7,266 nt of DNA from an uncultured Leucobacter sp. (GCA_945952575.1 CAMFIY010000140.1:1-7266), one strand, 5' to 3'; shown: positions 1 through 7,094, numbered from the stretch's first letter. Numbers and translations: made by a program. Notes: generated by a model not told the origin, from the sequence alone.

Positions 1-717
1 GTCGATATCGAAACGGTAGAGATCGGGATCCTCGAGCGGCGAGACCTCGGCGGATCGCTCCCGCTCCCGGTCGCCGGCGTCCGCGTTGGCCAGGAGGTTG
101 AAGCCCTCGGCGAACGCCGCCATCATCCCGTACTCGATGCCGTTGTGCACCATCTTCACGAAGTGCCCGGCACCGGCGGGTCCGCAGTGCAGATATCCGA
201 GCTCCTCGGGGGCCGGCTCGCCGCCCCGGCCCGGCGTCCGCTCGATCCCGCCGAGACCGGGCGCCAGATCGCGCAGCAGGGGCTCGATGGCTCCCACGGC
301 CGTCTCCGATCCGCCGACCATGAGGCAGTAGCCGCGTTCGAGCCCGTGCACGCCGCCGCTCGTGCCGATGTCGATGTACTCGATGCCGTCGCGCGCGAGA
401 CTGCGGGCTCGGCGGATGTCGTCGCGGAAGTTCGAGTTGCCGCCGTCGATCACGATGTCGCCCGCGACGAGCAGACCGCGGAGCTCATCGAGCGTCTCCT
501 CGGTGAGGCCGGCCGGCAGCATCAACCAGACCACCCGCGGTGCGGGCAGCCGCGCGATCAGCTCGGCGAGACTCGCGGCCGGTGCGACGCCGTCGGCTGC
601 GAGCGCGCTGACGGCGTTCGCATCCACGTCGTAGGCGACGCACGCGTGACCGGCGCGAGCGGCGCGCCTCGCGATGTTCGCCCCCATCCTGCCGGCGCCC
701 ACGATCCCGAACTGCAC
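1..717 (-). CDS. gnd: 6-phosphogluconate dehydrogenase (decarboxylating), 3' end outside window
   Basis: Cytoplasmic enzyme that oxidises and decarboxylates 6-phosphogluconate to ribulose-5-phosphate with NAD(P)+. The 239 visible residues run in frame to the window edge without a stop, so the C-terminus is missing. The Rossmann fold opens at residues 4-12 (GIVGAGRMG). GGNSNFRDD is at 92-100, the substrate-binding SGGVHG at 120-125, and the catalytic block HFVKMVHNGIEYGMM at 185-199, with Lys188 and Glu195 matching the catalytic Lys and Glu of the family. The spacing and the HGLERGYCLMVGG stretch (124-136) resemble the short form of about 300 residues rather than the 470-residue form, so perhaps 60-90 residues are missing; cofactor preference cannot be read with certainty. 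I chose the GTG start because AGGAGG lies 5 nt upstream and the protein then begins MQFGIVGAG, as the family usually does. An in-frame ATG at 735 is the alternative. It follows the amidohydrolase by 22 nt and is the last visible gene of the operon. Confidence 0.95.
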   Translation of the reverse strand, partial: MQFGIVGAGRMGANIARRAARAGHACVAYDVDANAVSALAADGVAPAASLAELIARLPAPRVVWLMLPAGLTEETLDELRGLLVAGDIVIDGGNSNFRDDIRRARSLARDGIEYIDIGTSGGVHGLERGYCLMVGGSETAVGAIEPLLRDLAPGLGGIERTPGRGGEPAPEELGYLHCGPAGAGHFVKMVHNGIEYGMMAAFAEGFNLLANADAGDRERERSAEVSPLEDPDLYRFDID

Positions 718-722
718 GGTGT

Positions 723-728
723 CCTCCT
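723..728 (-). promoter_or_regulatory. Shine-Dalgarno site of gnd
   Basis: A perfect AGGAGG ends 5 nt before the GTG at 717. It lies between the amidohydrolase stop and that GTG. If translation began at the in-frame ATG at 735, this site would fall inside the coding sequence, so it decides the start in favour of GTG. Confidence 0.75.
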
Positions 729-739
729 CGGTCATCTGT

Positions 740-2368
740 CTACGCTCCCGCCGCCCGTTCGAAGACCAGTCGACCGCGAGCGAACGTCGCGTCCGCGGTC
801 ACGGCGTGCAGGTCCGCGTCGTCGACCGACCCGAGATCCGTGTCGAGGACGACGAGATCGGCGAGGAGGCCGGGCTCGATCGCGCCGCGCAGATCGTCCT
901 GACGCACGGCGTGCGCGCCACCCCTCGTCGCGGCCAGCAGCGCACTCCTGCGCGAGATCGTCTCGGCAGGCTGGAACGGTTCGCTCGAGTCGCCCGGATA
1001 GGCGCGATTGACGGCGACGTGGATCCAGTCGAACGGATTCGGGGTCGTCACCGGCCAGTCCGAGCCGAGGGCGAGCGGGATGCCCGCCTGCTCGAAGCTG
1101 CGGAACGGATACTGCAGTCCGCGCAGATCGGGTGCGAGGAACGGCAGGGTGAGATCCTTCATCTGCGCGTCGGCCTGCGCCCAGTACGGCTGGATGTTCG
1201 CGATCACGCCCGCTACGGCCATGCGCTCGATCAGATCCGCTCGCAGCACCTGCAGGTGCGCCAGCTGGTGTCGCCGCTCCCACGCCGGATTCACCCGCCG
1301 CGCGGTCTCGACCATCGCGAGGAACTCGTCGATCGCGCGATCGCCGATCACATGGGCGTGCAGGTCGAAGCCGGCGCGATCGAGCTCGACGACGATCGGC
1401 GCGAGCTCCTCGGGGTCGAAGAACCTGATCCCGCGATTCCCGGGGTCGGCGGGGTCGAGGTAGGGCTGCGAGACCGCGGCTGTCAGGGTCTCGCAGACGC
1501 CGTCGTACATGACCTTCACTCCGCTCGCGCGGAAGCGCTCCTCGCCCGCGAACGCCGCGCGCCGCGCGATCAGCCCGTCGATCGCGCCCGCCGGATCGGT
1601 GCGGGGCAGCCAGAGATTGCCGGTGACCTGTCCGAGCAGCACGCCCTCATCGATCGCGCGGCGATAGCTGCGCTCGACATCGGTCGTCGGCACGAAGTCG
1701 CCGACGATGGCCTCCTGCCAGCCGGTGATGCCGAGCGAGAAGAAGCGTCGCTGGCCGGCGAGCAGTCCGGCGAACCGCGTCTCGTCGTCGAGCGGCGGGA
1801 TCAGATCGGCCACGAGCAGCATCGCGCCCTCGTGCAGCAGCCCGAGCGGCGCGCCGTCCGCGCCGCGCTCGATGCGGCCGCCGGCCGGATCCGCGCCGCC
1901 CGCGACGACGCCCGCCAGCCGCAGTGCGGCGGAGTTCACCCAGGCGCTGTGCCCGTCCTTGTTCGAGAGGTAGGCCGGGCGATCCCCGGTGATCGCGTCG
2001 AGCGCGGCGAGCATGGTGTCGACCTCGGCGAAGTGGTCGAGCGACCATCCGCGGCCCACGATCCAGCGCTCGTCCGGGTGGCTCTCGCAGTACTCGGCGA
2101 TCAGCCGCATCGCGTGCTCGCGGGATCGGCTCCCCGAGAGGTCGCAGCGCGCCAGCTCGATCCCCGATTCGACCAGGTGCACGTGCGCATCGGTCATGCC
2201 GGGGATGACGGAGCGGCCGCGGGCGTCGAACACGTCGTCGCCCGCGGGTCGCGCGTCGGGCATCGGCACGACCTCGACGATCCGCCGGTCCTCCACGCGG
2301 ATGGCGTGCAGTCCGGGATCGTCGGCGAGGGGCAGCGCGCAGTTGATGAGTGTGAGCCGCTCGGTCAT
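740..2368 (-). CDS. Amidohydrolase family 3 protein (YtcJ/NfdA-like metal-dependent hydrolase)
   Basis: A 542-residue metal-dependent hydrolase of the Amidohydro_3 family, whose members cleave amide, formamide or related C-N bonds. The exact substrate cannot be read from sequence. Metal-site motifs appear in the usual order: H62-V-H64 after the first beta-sandwich strands, the family block KDGHSAWVN at 137-145, VKVMYDG at 284-290 (Lys285 is a candidate metal-bridging lysine), H337/H339 in DLHAHVIGDRA, H371 in HLQVL, and GSDWP at 435-439 with the catalytic Asp437. A C-terminal segment, GAIEPGLLADLVVLD (495-509), is the typical amidohydrolase closing strand. Length is normal for the family. There is no signal peptide, so it acts in the cytoplasm on something imported or internal. 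The open frame extends upstream to 2470, but that would run into the permease gene; the ATG at 2368 has GGGAG 6 nt upstream and starts 13 nt after the permease stop. Its place directly after the ABC importer suggests it processes the imported solute; that is inference. Confidence 0.93.
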   Translation of the reverse strand: MTERLTLINCALPLADDPGLHAIRVEDRRIVEVVPMPDARPAGDDVFDARGRSVIPGMTDAHVHLVESGIELARCDLSGSRSREHAMRLIAEYCESHPDERWIVGRGWSLDHFAEVDTMLAALDAITGDRPAYLSNKDGHSAWVNSAALRLAGVVAGGADPAGGRIERGADGAPLGLLHEGAMLLVADLIPPLDDETRFAGLLAGQRRFFSLGITGWQEAIVGDFVPTTDVERSYRRAIDEGVLLGQVTGNLWLPRTDPAGAIDGLIARRAAFAGEERFRASGVKVMYDGVCETLTAAVSQPYLDPADPGNRGIRFFDPEELAPIVVELDRAGFDLHAHVIGDRAIDEFLAMVETARRVNPAWERRHQLAHLQVLRADLIERMAVAGVIANIQPYWAQADAQMKDLTLPFLAPDLRGLQYPFRSFEQAGIPLALGSDWPVTTPNPFDWIHVAVNRAYPGDSSEPFQPAETISRRSALLAATRGGAHAVRQDDLRGAIEPGLLADLVVLDTDLGSVDDADLHAVTADATFARGRLVFERAAGA

Positions 2369-2374
2369 TCCGCA

Positions 2375-2379
2375 CTCCC
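2375..2379 (-). promoter_or_regulatory. Shine-Dalgarno site of the amidohydrolase gene
   Basis: GGGAG lies 6 nt before the ATG at 2368, inside the 13-nt gap after the upstream permease stop. It supports the 542-residue form over the longer open frame that would begin within the permease gene. Confidence 0.6.
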
Positions 2380-2381
2380 GT

Positions 2382-3260
2382 TCATTCGTCCCTGCCGGAT
2401 CCGCCGGCGCCGACCAGCGCGCGCACCGTGCCCGAAGCCGATCCACCGCGGCCCAGGATAGCCGCTGCAAGGCCGAGCAGCGCCAGCGTTCCGAGTAGCA
2501 TCACCGTCGCCATGGCGGCGAGCTCGGGGCGCAGACCGGAGCGGAGCGAGCTCAGCACGTACACCGGCCACGGCGTGCTGCCGGTCGCCTGGACGAACGC
2601 GGAGATGATCGTGTTGTCGAGGCTCAGCGTGAACGCCATGAGCGCGCCGGCGCCGATGGCGGGCAGCAGCTGCGGCAGCAGAATCTGGCGGAAGCTGTTC
2701 CAGCGCGAAGCGTAGAGGTCCGACGCCGCTTCGGTGAGCGCAGGATCCAGCCCCTGCACGCGACCGCGCACGAGGAACGAGACGACCGCGGAGGCGAAGA
2801 GCGAGTGGCCGATCGCCAGGCGCAGGATGCCGTCGTTGAGCAGAGTCACGCCCCAGTCCACGCTGAGCGAGGTCATCCAGGGCATGAGCGACACGGCCTG
2901 GACGATCTCGGGGGTCACCAGGACCAGGCCGAGCACTCCGACCAGGATCGAGGTGAGCGTGCCCCGGCGCAGGCCGATCGCAACGCCGAGCGTCGATCCG
3001 ATGACGACGGAGAGCACGGTGGCGAGGGCGCTCGCACGCAGCGAGACGCCGACGGCGCTGAGGATCTCGGGGGTGTCGAATGCGGCCTGATAGGCGTCCA
3101 GCCCGAATCCCTCCCAGGCGCCGAGCAGACGTCCGGTGTTGAACGAGTAGAAGACGATCACGAGCAGCGGCGCGAAGAGGAACGCGAGCACCAGAATCCC
3201 GAAGACGCGCAGCGCGACATCGGCTCCGCCGCTCCGGCGACGCGGTGTGCGGGCGGTCAT
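2382..3260 (-). CDS. ABC transporter permease, PotC-like (polyamine/opine-type importer)
   Basis: Inner-membrane permease subunit of 292 residues, one half of the transmembrane channel of the importer. After a basic cytoplasmic N-terminus (RTPRRRS) there are about six hydrophobic segments, near residues 16-38, 78-98, 104-125, 145-165, 198-220 and 245-270. The loop that couples to the ATPase (EAA motif) is at 177-200 and reads EAASDLYAS followed by FRQILLPQLLP. The usual glycine at the seventh position is a tyrosine (Tyr183), a departure from the consensus. The PotC-type block SLDNTIISAF (213-222) followed by PVYVLSSLR (232-240) matches the SLDxxII...PVYxxSxLR pattern of this family. The ATG overlaps the stop of the other permease by 4 bp (ATGA) and has GGGAGG 7 nt upstream, so the two subunits are likely translationally coupled and made in equal amounts. 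Family assignment is firm; the solute is not known. Confidence 0.93.
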   Translation of the reverse strand: MTARTPRRRSGGADVALRVFGILVLAFLFAPLLVIVFYSFNTGRLLGAWEGFGLDAYQAAFDTPEILSAVGVSLRASALATVLSVVIGSTLGVAIGLRRGTLTSILVGVLGLVLVTPEIVQAVSLMPWMTSLSVDWGVTLLNDGILRLAIGHSLFASAVVSFLVRGRVQGLDPALTEAASDLYASRWNSFRQILLPQLLPAIGAGALMAFTLSLDNTIISAFVQATGSTPWPVYVLSSLRSGLRPELAAMATVMLLGTLALLGLAAAILGRGGSASGTVRALVGAGGSGRDE

Positions 3261-4186
3261 ACGGATACCTCCCTGGGGTTCCGCTCGACGGGGAGCCTGC
3301 GGTTGCGTCTCAGGATGCGCACCGAGACGGCGCCGACAGCGCCCACGAGCACGATGATCCCGAGCGTGATGAGAATCAGCACGACCGACATCGCCGAGCC
3401 GAGCGCCCAGTTCTGCCCCTGCTGGAACTGGCCGGCGATCATCTGACCGACCATGTTGCCCTTCGCGCCGCCGAGCACCTGCGCAGTGATGTAGTCGCCC
3501 ATCAGCGGGATGAAGACGAGCATGGTACCGGCGAGGATCCCCGGCATCGCGAGCGGCAGCGTGACCTGCCGGAAGGTTCCCCAGCGCCCGGCACCCAGAT
3601 CCTTGCTCGCCTCGCGCAGCGCCGGCGTGAGCCGTTCCATCGCCACGAAGATCGGCAGGATCATCAGCGGCAGATAGTTGTAGACGACGCCGAGCTGGAC
3701 CGCGCCCTTGGTGTACAGCATCGAGAACGCCTCGTCCACCAGCCCCATCCGGCGCAGCATCAGCGTGATCGGCCCTTCGGGCGCGAGCAGGATCTGCCAG
3801 CCGATGGTGCGGATCAGGAAGTTCGTCCAGTACGGCACGAGCACGAGTGCGAGCACCACGTAGCGCCAGCGCGGTGAGACCTTGACCGCCAGCCAGTAGG
3901 AGAACGGCACGGCGATGAGCAGGCAGATGATCGTGCCGATGGCCGCGATCTGCACCGTGTTCGCGAAGGTCTGCAGGAACGCGCCCCGCAGCGCCTCTCC
4001 GTAGCGGTCGAGCGACAGCACCGAATTGTCGTGCGTGCCGTACAGGCCCGGCTTCTCGCCGAAGCTGTACCAGACGACCACGAGGATCGGGACGATGAAG
4101 AACAGCAGCAGCCACAGCCCGCCGGGCACGGCGAGCAGCGAGGCGCCGCGCTGGGATGCGCCGCCCCGCTGCTTGCCCGGATTCAT
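3257..4186 (-). CDS. ABC transporter permease, PotB-like (polyamine/opine-type importer)
   Basis: The second membrane channel subunit, 309 residues from the ATG. Hydrophobic segments lie near residues 17-41, 75-102, 107-127, 163-185, 212-232 and 262-286. The PotB/PotH-type block VPYWTNFLIRTIGW (117-130) is clear. The EAA coupling loop EASKDLGAG at 192-200, continuing to TLPLAMPG, keeps the consensus glycine (Gly198), unlike its partner permease. A basic tail (RILRRNRR) ends the protein on the cytoplasmic side. The start is not settled: the ATG at 4186 gives MNPGKQRG, while an in-frame TTG at 4198 and GTG at 4189 would add four or one residues. None has a strong ribosome site, and the binding-protein stop is only 16 nt upstream, so coupling to that gene probably drives initiation. 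I prefer the ATG. The 3' end overlaps the PotC-like gene by 4 bp. Confidence 0.92.
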   Translation of the reverse strand: MNPGKQRGGASQRGASLLAVPGGLWLLLFFIVPILVVVWYSFGEKPGLYGTHDNSVLSLDRYGEALRGAFLQTFANTVQIAAIGTIICLLIAVPFSYWLAVKVSPRWRYVVLALVLVPYWTNFLIRTIGWQILLAPEGPITLMLRRMGLVDEAFSMLYTKGAVQLGVVYNYLPLMILPIFVAMERLTPALREASKDLGAGRWGTFRQVTLPLAMPGILAGTMLVFIPLMGDYITAQVLGGAKGNMVGQMIAGQFQQGQNWALGSAMSVVLILITLGIIVLVGAVGAVSVRILRRNRRLPVERNPREVSV

Positions 4187-4202
4187 CACTCGTGCCAAGG
4201 GA

Positions 4203-5351
4203 TCAGGCCCCCGCGCGAGCCTTCATCTCGGAGACGATCTCCATGCGGGTCTCCTGAGCGGCATTGATCTGGCCCGTGTACATGCGCTTGCTCTCCTCCG
4301 CGGTCGGGAAGATCATGTCGAGCAGTTCGACCTTCTGGCCCTCGAGCTGCTTCTGCGCCTCCGTGACGCCCGTGCCGTAGCCGACGTAGTCGATGTTGCG
4401 CGCCGACTCCTTGATCCCGAGCGAGAAGTCGATGAACTCGTAGGCGGCGTCGACATTGGCCGCGCCCTTCACGATCGCCCAGTTGTCGGTCCAGAGGTTG
4501 GTCTCGGGGGTCGGCAGGACCCACTTCCAGCGGTCGGGGTTCTTGCTCGCCAGGATGCCGCGGCGCGCCTCGCCGTTCCAGGTGTGGACGAGCGCCTGCG
4601 AGCCCTGCGGGATCGCGCCGCTGCCCGGAGCCGAGTCGAATGCGGAGATGTGCTGGGCGAGCTCATCTACCAGGAAGGTGCGGATCTGGTCGAGCTGCCC
4701 CTTGTCCTGGGTGCTCTGGTTCCAGCCCTTCGCGAAGCACAGGATCGCGCAGATCTCACCGGGATCGTCCGCGAGCGAGGTGCGGCCGCTGGCCTCGTTC
4801 TTCGCCGCGTCGATGAAGTCGTCCCACGAGGTCAGCTCGCGCTTGATCACCTCGGTGTCGTAGACGAATCCGGTGGTGCCCCAGTACTTCGGCACCGTGT
4901 ACTCGTTCTTGGGATCCCATTCCTGGCCGAGGAACGCGGTGTCGATGTTGCCGTAGTTCTTCAACCGGGTGAGGTCGAGCTTCTCGAGCAGATCGTTCTG
5001 CGCCATCTGCGGCACGAAGACTCCGGTCGGGATGACGATGTCGTAGCCGCTGGTGCCGCGCGCGGCGACGAGCTTCGCGATCATCTCCTCGTTGGAGGAG
5101 TAGGAGTCGATCGCCACCTTGGAACCGAACGCCTTGACGTTCTCCGGGGCGTCGTAGCCCGACCAGGAGTAGACGCGGAGGGTGTCGGTCGATCCGCCGC
5201 CCGATCCGCCGCTCTTGCCGCCCGTCGGCGCGCAGGCCGCGAGCGAGAGTGCGGCGCCGACTCCGACTGCTCCGGTGAGCAGCAGACGGCGGGTGATCTC
5301 GGCCTCACGTACGCGGGGCACCAGGATCTTCGGGATGCGGGACTCTGACAT
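4203..5351 (-). CDS. Extracellular solute-binding lipoprotein, PotD-like
   Basis: The 382-residue binding protein that captures the solute outside the membrane and delivers it to the permeases. The N-terminus has TRRLLLTGAVG (20-30), a twin-arginine-like signal, then a hydrophobic stretch and lipobox LAAC with Cys40 as the lipid-modified residue, followed by a Gly/Ser linker. The mature part matches PotD/PotF by eye: YSWSGY at 61-66, SSNEEM at 85-90, YDIVIPTG at 103-110, DDPGE at 195-199, WNGEA at 258-262 and LWTDNWAI at 286-293. These place Asp196, Glu199, Trp258, Trp287 and Asp289 at positions equivalent to amine-binding residues of PotD, while the acidic residue after Trp-Thr/Ser in PotD/PotF is Gly65 here. 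The ligand is thus probably amine-bearing but perhaps not spermidine or putrescine. The ATG has AGGAG 7 nt upstream and lies 43 nt after the ATPase gene. High expression relative to the permeases would be expected; no separate promoter is evident. Confidence 0.93.
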   Translation of the reverse strand: MSESRIPKILVPRVREAEITRRLLLTGAVGVGAALSLAACAPTGGKSGGSGGGSTDTLRVYSWSGYDAPENVKAFGSKVAIDSYSSNEEMIAKLVAARGTSGYDIVIPTGVFVPQMAQNDLLEKLDLTRLKNYGNIDTAFLGQEWDPKNEYTVPKYWGTTGFVYDTEVIKRELTSWDDFIDAAKNEASGRTSLADDPGEICAILCFAKGWNQSTQDKGQLDQIRTFLVDELAQHISAFDSAPGSGAIPQGSQALVHTWNGEARRGILASKNPDRWKWVLPTPETNLWTDNWAIVKGAANVDAAYEFIDFSLGIKESARNIDYVGYGTGVTEAQKQLEGQKVELLDMIFPTAEESKRMYTGQINAAQETRMEIVSEMKARAGA

Positions 5352-5394
5352 GATGTCTCTCCTTCGAGGAATTGGGGGTGTGGTTCGAGAGGGG

Positions 5395-6495
5395 TCAACC
5401 GGTGAAGACGAGAACGTCTTCGGGTCGCCAGGTCGCGAGCACGCGGGTGCCCGTGGCGAAGCGCTGATGCTCCGCCGTCCGAGGTGTGCGGACCAGGAGG
5501 GTCTTGCCCGAGTCCGTCCGGCAGACGTACTGACGGGACTCGCCGAGCACGTTGACGGCCTCGACGGTGGCTGCGCACGCGTTGGGGGCCACTGGCAGGT
5601 CTTCGCGTTCCGCGGCCGGCTGGAGCTCGACGGCCTCCGGCCGGATCGCGACGGATGTCGGCGACCCCTGGGTCGCGTCCGCGCGCCCGGCCGCCCGGAA
5701 CCGGACGCCGTCGGGGCCGGTGAGCTCGTCGACGGAGCCGGTGAGCCCCTCGAAGAAGTTCTGCTGGCCCACGAAGCCCGCGACGAAACGGGTCGCCGGG
5801 CGCTCGTACACGGTTTCGGGCTCGTCGAGCTGTTCGATCCGGCCGGCGTTCATGATCGCAACACGGTCACTCATCGCGAGCGCCTCGTGCTGGTCGTGCG
5901 TCACGAAGAGGAACGTGGTCTTGAGCCGGCTCTGGATCAGGCGCAGCTCGACCTGCACCTCCTCCCGGAGCTGACGGTCCAGAGCGGCGAGCGGCTCGTC
6001 GAGCAGGAGCACGCGGGGCCGGTTGACCAGCGCCCGCGCCAGCGCGACCCGCTGCTGCTGACCGCCGGAGAGCTGGGCCGGCCTGCGATCGGCCAGCGCG
6101 TCGAGACGGACGAGCTGCAGGGCGTCGGCGACGCGCTCGGCCAGCTCGGCCTTCGGCACGCGACGCTGCCGCAGCCCGTAGGCGACGTTCCCGGCCACAC
6201 TCATGTGCGGGAACAGCGCATACGACTGGAAGACGGTGTTGACCTCGCGCTTGTTCGCCGGCAGGGCGGAGATGTCGGTGCCGTCGAGCAGGATCTGGCC
6301 GGCGTCCGCGTTCTCGAAGCCGGCGATCATGCGCAGCGTCGTCGTCTTGCCGCAGCCGGAGGGTCCGAGCAGGGAGACGAACTCCCCGGGGTTGAGCGAG
6401 ATGTCGAGGTCGTCGACCACGTTCGCTCCCCCGAAGCTCTTCCGGAGACCTCGGATCTCCAACGTCGAGCCGTTGAGGCTGGTTTCGGGGCTCAT
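5395..6495 (-). CDS. ABC transporter ATP-binding protein, PotA-like
   Basis: The 366-residue ATPase that powers the importer; it works as a cytoplasmic dimer docked to the EAA loops of the two permeases. All nucleotide-binding motifs are intact: Walker A GPSGCGKTT at 44-52, Q-loop Gln90 in VFQSYALFPHMS, signature LSGGQQQR at 142-149, Walker B VLLLDEP at 162-168 with D-loop ALD at 171-173, and switch His200 in VTHDQHEA. After residue about 240 comes the C-terminal TOBE-type regulatory domain typical of PotA (SVAIRPEAVEL region, then a second beta-rich segment ending in WRPEDVLVF). Length matches the PotA group. The ATG overlaps the gluconokinase stop by 4 bp (ATGA) and has GGAGG 7 nt upstream, so its translation is coupled to gntK. 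The ATPase precedes the binding protein here, giving the order A-D-B-C rather than the E. coli order A-B-C-D. Confidence 0.95.
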   Translation of the reverse strand: MSPETSLNGSTLEIRGLRKSFGGANVVDDLDISLNPGEFVSLLGPSGCGKTTTLRMIAGFENADAGQILLDGTDISALPANKREVNTVFQSYALFPHMSVAGNVAYGLRQRRVPKAELAERVADALQLVRLDALADRRPAQLSGGQQQRVALARALVNRPRVLLLDEPLAALDRQLREEVQVELRLIQSRLKTTFLFVTHDQHEALAMSDRVAIMNAGRIEQLDEPETVYERPATRFVAGFVGQQNFFEGLTGSVDELTGPDGVRFRAAGRADATQGSPTSVAIRPEAVELQPAAEREDLPVAPNACAATVEAVNVLGESRQYVCRTDSGKTLLVRTPRTAEHQRFATGTRVLATWRPEDVLVFTG

Positions 6496-7016
6496 CGGTG
6501 CACCTCCGCGTCGATGGTGTTCTCAAGTCGGTGGATCCAGTCGTTCGCCGTCTCCGCGAGCTCGGCGATCGGAAGTCGGACGTCGAGTTCGAGCACGCGC
6601 GGCTCGTCGACTGGGGGTTCGAGCGTCTCGAACTGGGTGGACATGAGGCTGTCCGGCATGAATTCGTGCGAACGTCCCTGCAGGCGTGAGCCGATGGTCT
6701 CGGGATCTCCGCTGAGGTAGACGAAGGCGAGGTCTCGGACTCCCGCGCGCAGCCGGTCCCGATAGACGCGCTTGAGCGCCGAGCAGGCGAGGACCGGTCG
6801 CTCCCCTGCGCTCAATGCGTCGATGACGGCCTCGAGCCAGGGCAGCCGATCGTCGTCGGTGAGCGGGACGCCCGCCGCCATCTTGCGGCGGTTCTCGATG
6901 GGATGCAGGTCGTCCGCGTCGATGAACTCCCGCCCGCCCACAGCGGCGATATGGCGGCCGACGGTCGATTTGCCCGAACCCGAGACCCCCATCACCACCA
7001 CTGGCACCGGATACAT
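6492..7016 (-). CDS. gntK: Gluconokinase
   Basis: Cytoplasmic kinase that phosphorylates D-gluconate to 6-phosphogluconate with ATP. At 174 residues it has the length of the GntK/IdnK family. Visible motifs are the P-loop GVSGSGKST (10-18), DADDLHP (33-39) and KMAAGVPLTDDDR (45-57) followed by PWL, the conserved ACSALKRVYRDRLR (77-90), FVYLSGDP (98-105), and a lid/substrate block HEFMPDSLMSTQFETLEPP (117-135), close to the HFMP...SQ..TLE family pattern. The ATG has GGAG 5 nt upstream. It is the first gene after the promoter and its product is the substrate of the dehydrogenase encoded at the other end of the operon. Its stop overlaps the ATPase start, tying it to the transporter genes. A thermoresistant-type gluconokinase call is secure; activity on related sugar acids cannot be excluded. 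Confidence 0.96.
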   Translation of the reverse strand: MYPVPVVVMGVSGSGKSTVGRHIAAVGGREFIDADDLHPIENRRKMAAGVPLTDDDRLPWLEAVIDALSAGERPVLACSALKRVYRDRLRAGVRDLAFVYLSGDPETIGSRLQGRSHEFMPDSLMSTQFETLEPPVDEPRVLELDVRLPIAELAETANDWIHRLENTIDAEVHR

Positions 7017-7056
7017 GCACGCTCCACGCTGTCACGCCGAAAGATCAACAGGATCG

Positions 7057-7085
7057 ATAATAAACCATACTTATTCTGAATTCAA
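7057..7085 (-). promoter_or_regulatory. Predicted sigma-70-type promoter of the gntK operon
   Basis: On the minus strand the -35 box TTGAAT (7080-7085) and -10 box TATTAT (7057-7062, one mismatch to TATAAT) are separated by exactly 17 bp. Transcription would begin near 7050, giving a leader of about 34 nt before the gntK ATG, too short for a riboswitch. The region is markedly AT-rich against a GC-rich background. The spacer includes AATAA and TTATT arms 7 nt apart (7059-7075) that overlap the -10 box, and the 8-bp palindrome TGAATTCA (7077-7084) overlaps the -35 box. Either might serve a repressor, but both are short. Confidence 0.7.
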
Positions 7086-7094
7086 ATCGACATC

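Noticed and set aside
1331..1342. Perfect palindrome GATCGCGCGATC inside the amidohydrolase gene
   Set aside because: It encodes part of the conserved GDRAIDEF stretch and similar GATC/CG-rich words are frequent in this codon usage, so it is likely a coding by-product.
674..2461. 595-codon open frame on the plus strand, antisense to the amidohydrolase
   Set aside because: Its composition is the low-complexity Arg/Ala/Asp/Glu/His mix typical of the opposite strand of GC-rich coding DNA, it has no recognisable domain, and the minus strand frame has full family motifs.
2369..2470. N-terminal extension of the amidohydrolase by 34 residues
   Set aside because: It would overlap the end of the PotC-like permease and lacks the good ribosome site seen at the ATG at 2368; the extension is Arg/Ala-rich and unlike the family.
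4026..5348. 440-codon plus-strand open frame opposite the binding protein
   Set aside because: Mirror frame of a well-supported gene, without motifs.
5352..5394. TTCGAG direct repeats in the gap between the ATPase and binding-protein genes
   Set aside because: Only six bases each, with no T-tract and no promoter boxes; the stretch mainly supplies the ribosome site of the binding-protein gene.
5182..6720. 512-codon plus-strand open frame opposite the ABC ATPase
   Set aside because: Mirror frame crossing two genuine genes; no domain and no conserved motif.
7017..7050. Possible riboswitch in the gntK leader
   Set aside because: The inferred leader is only about 34 nt and shows no stable folded element.
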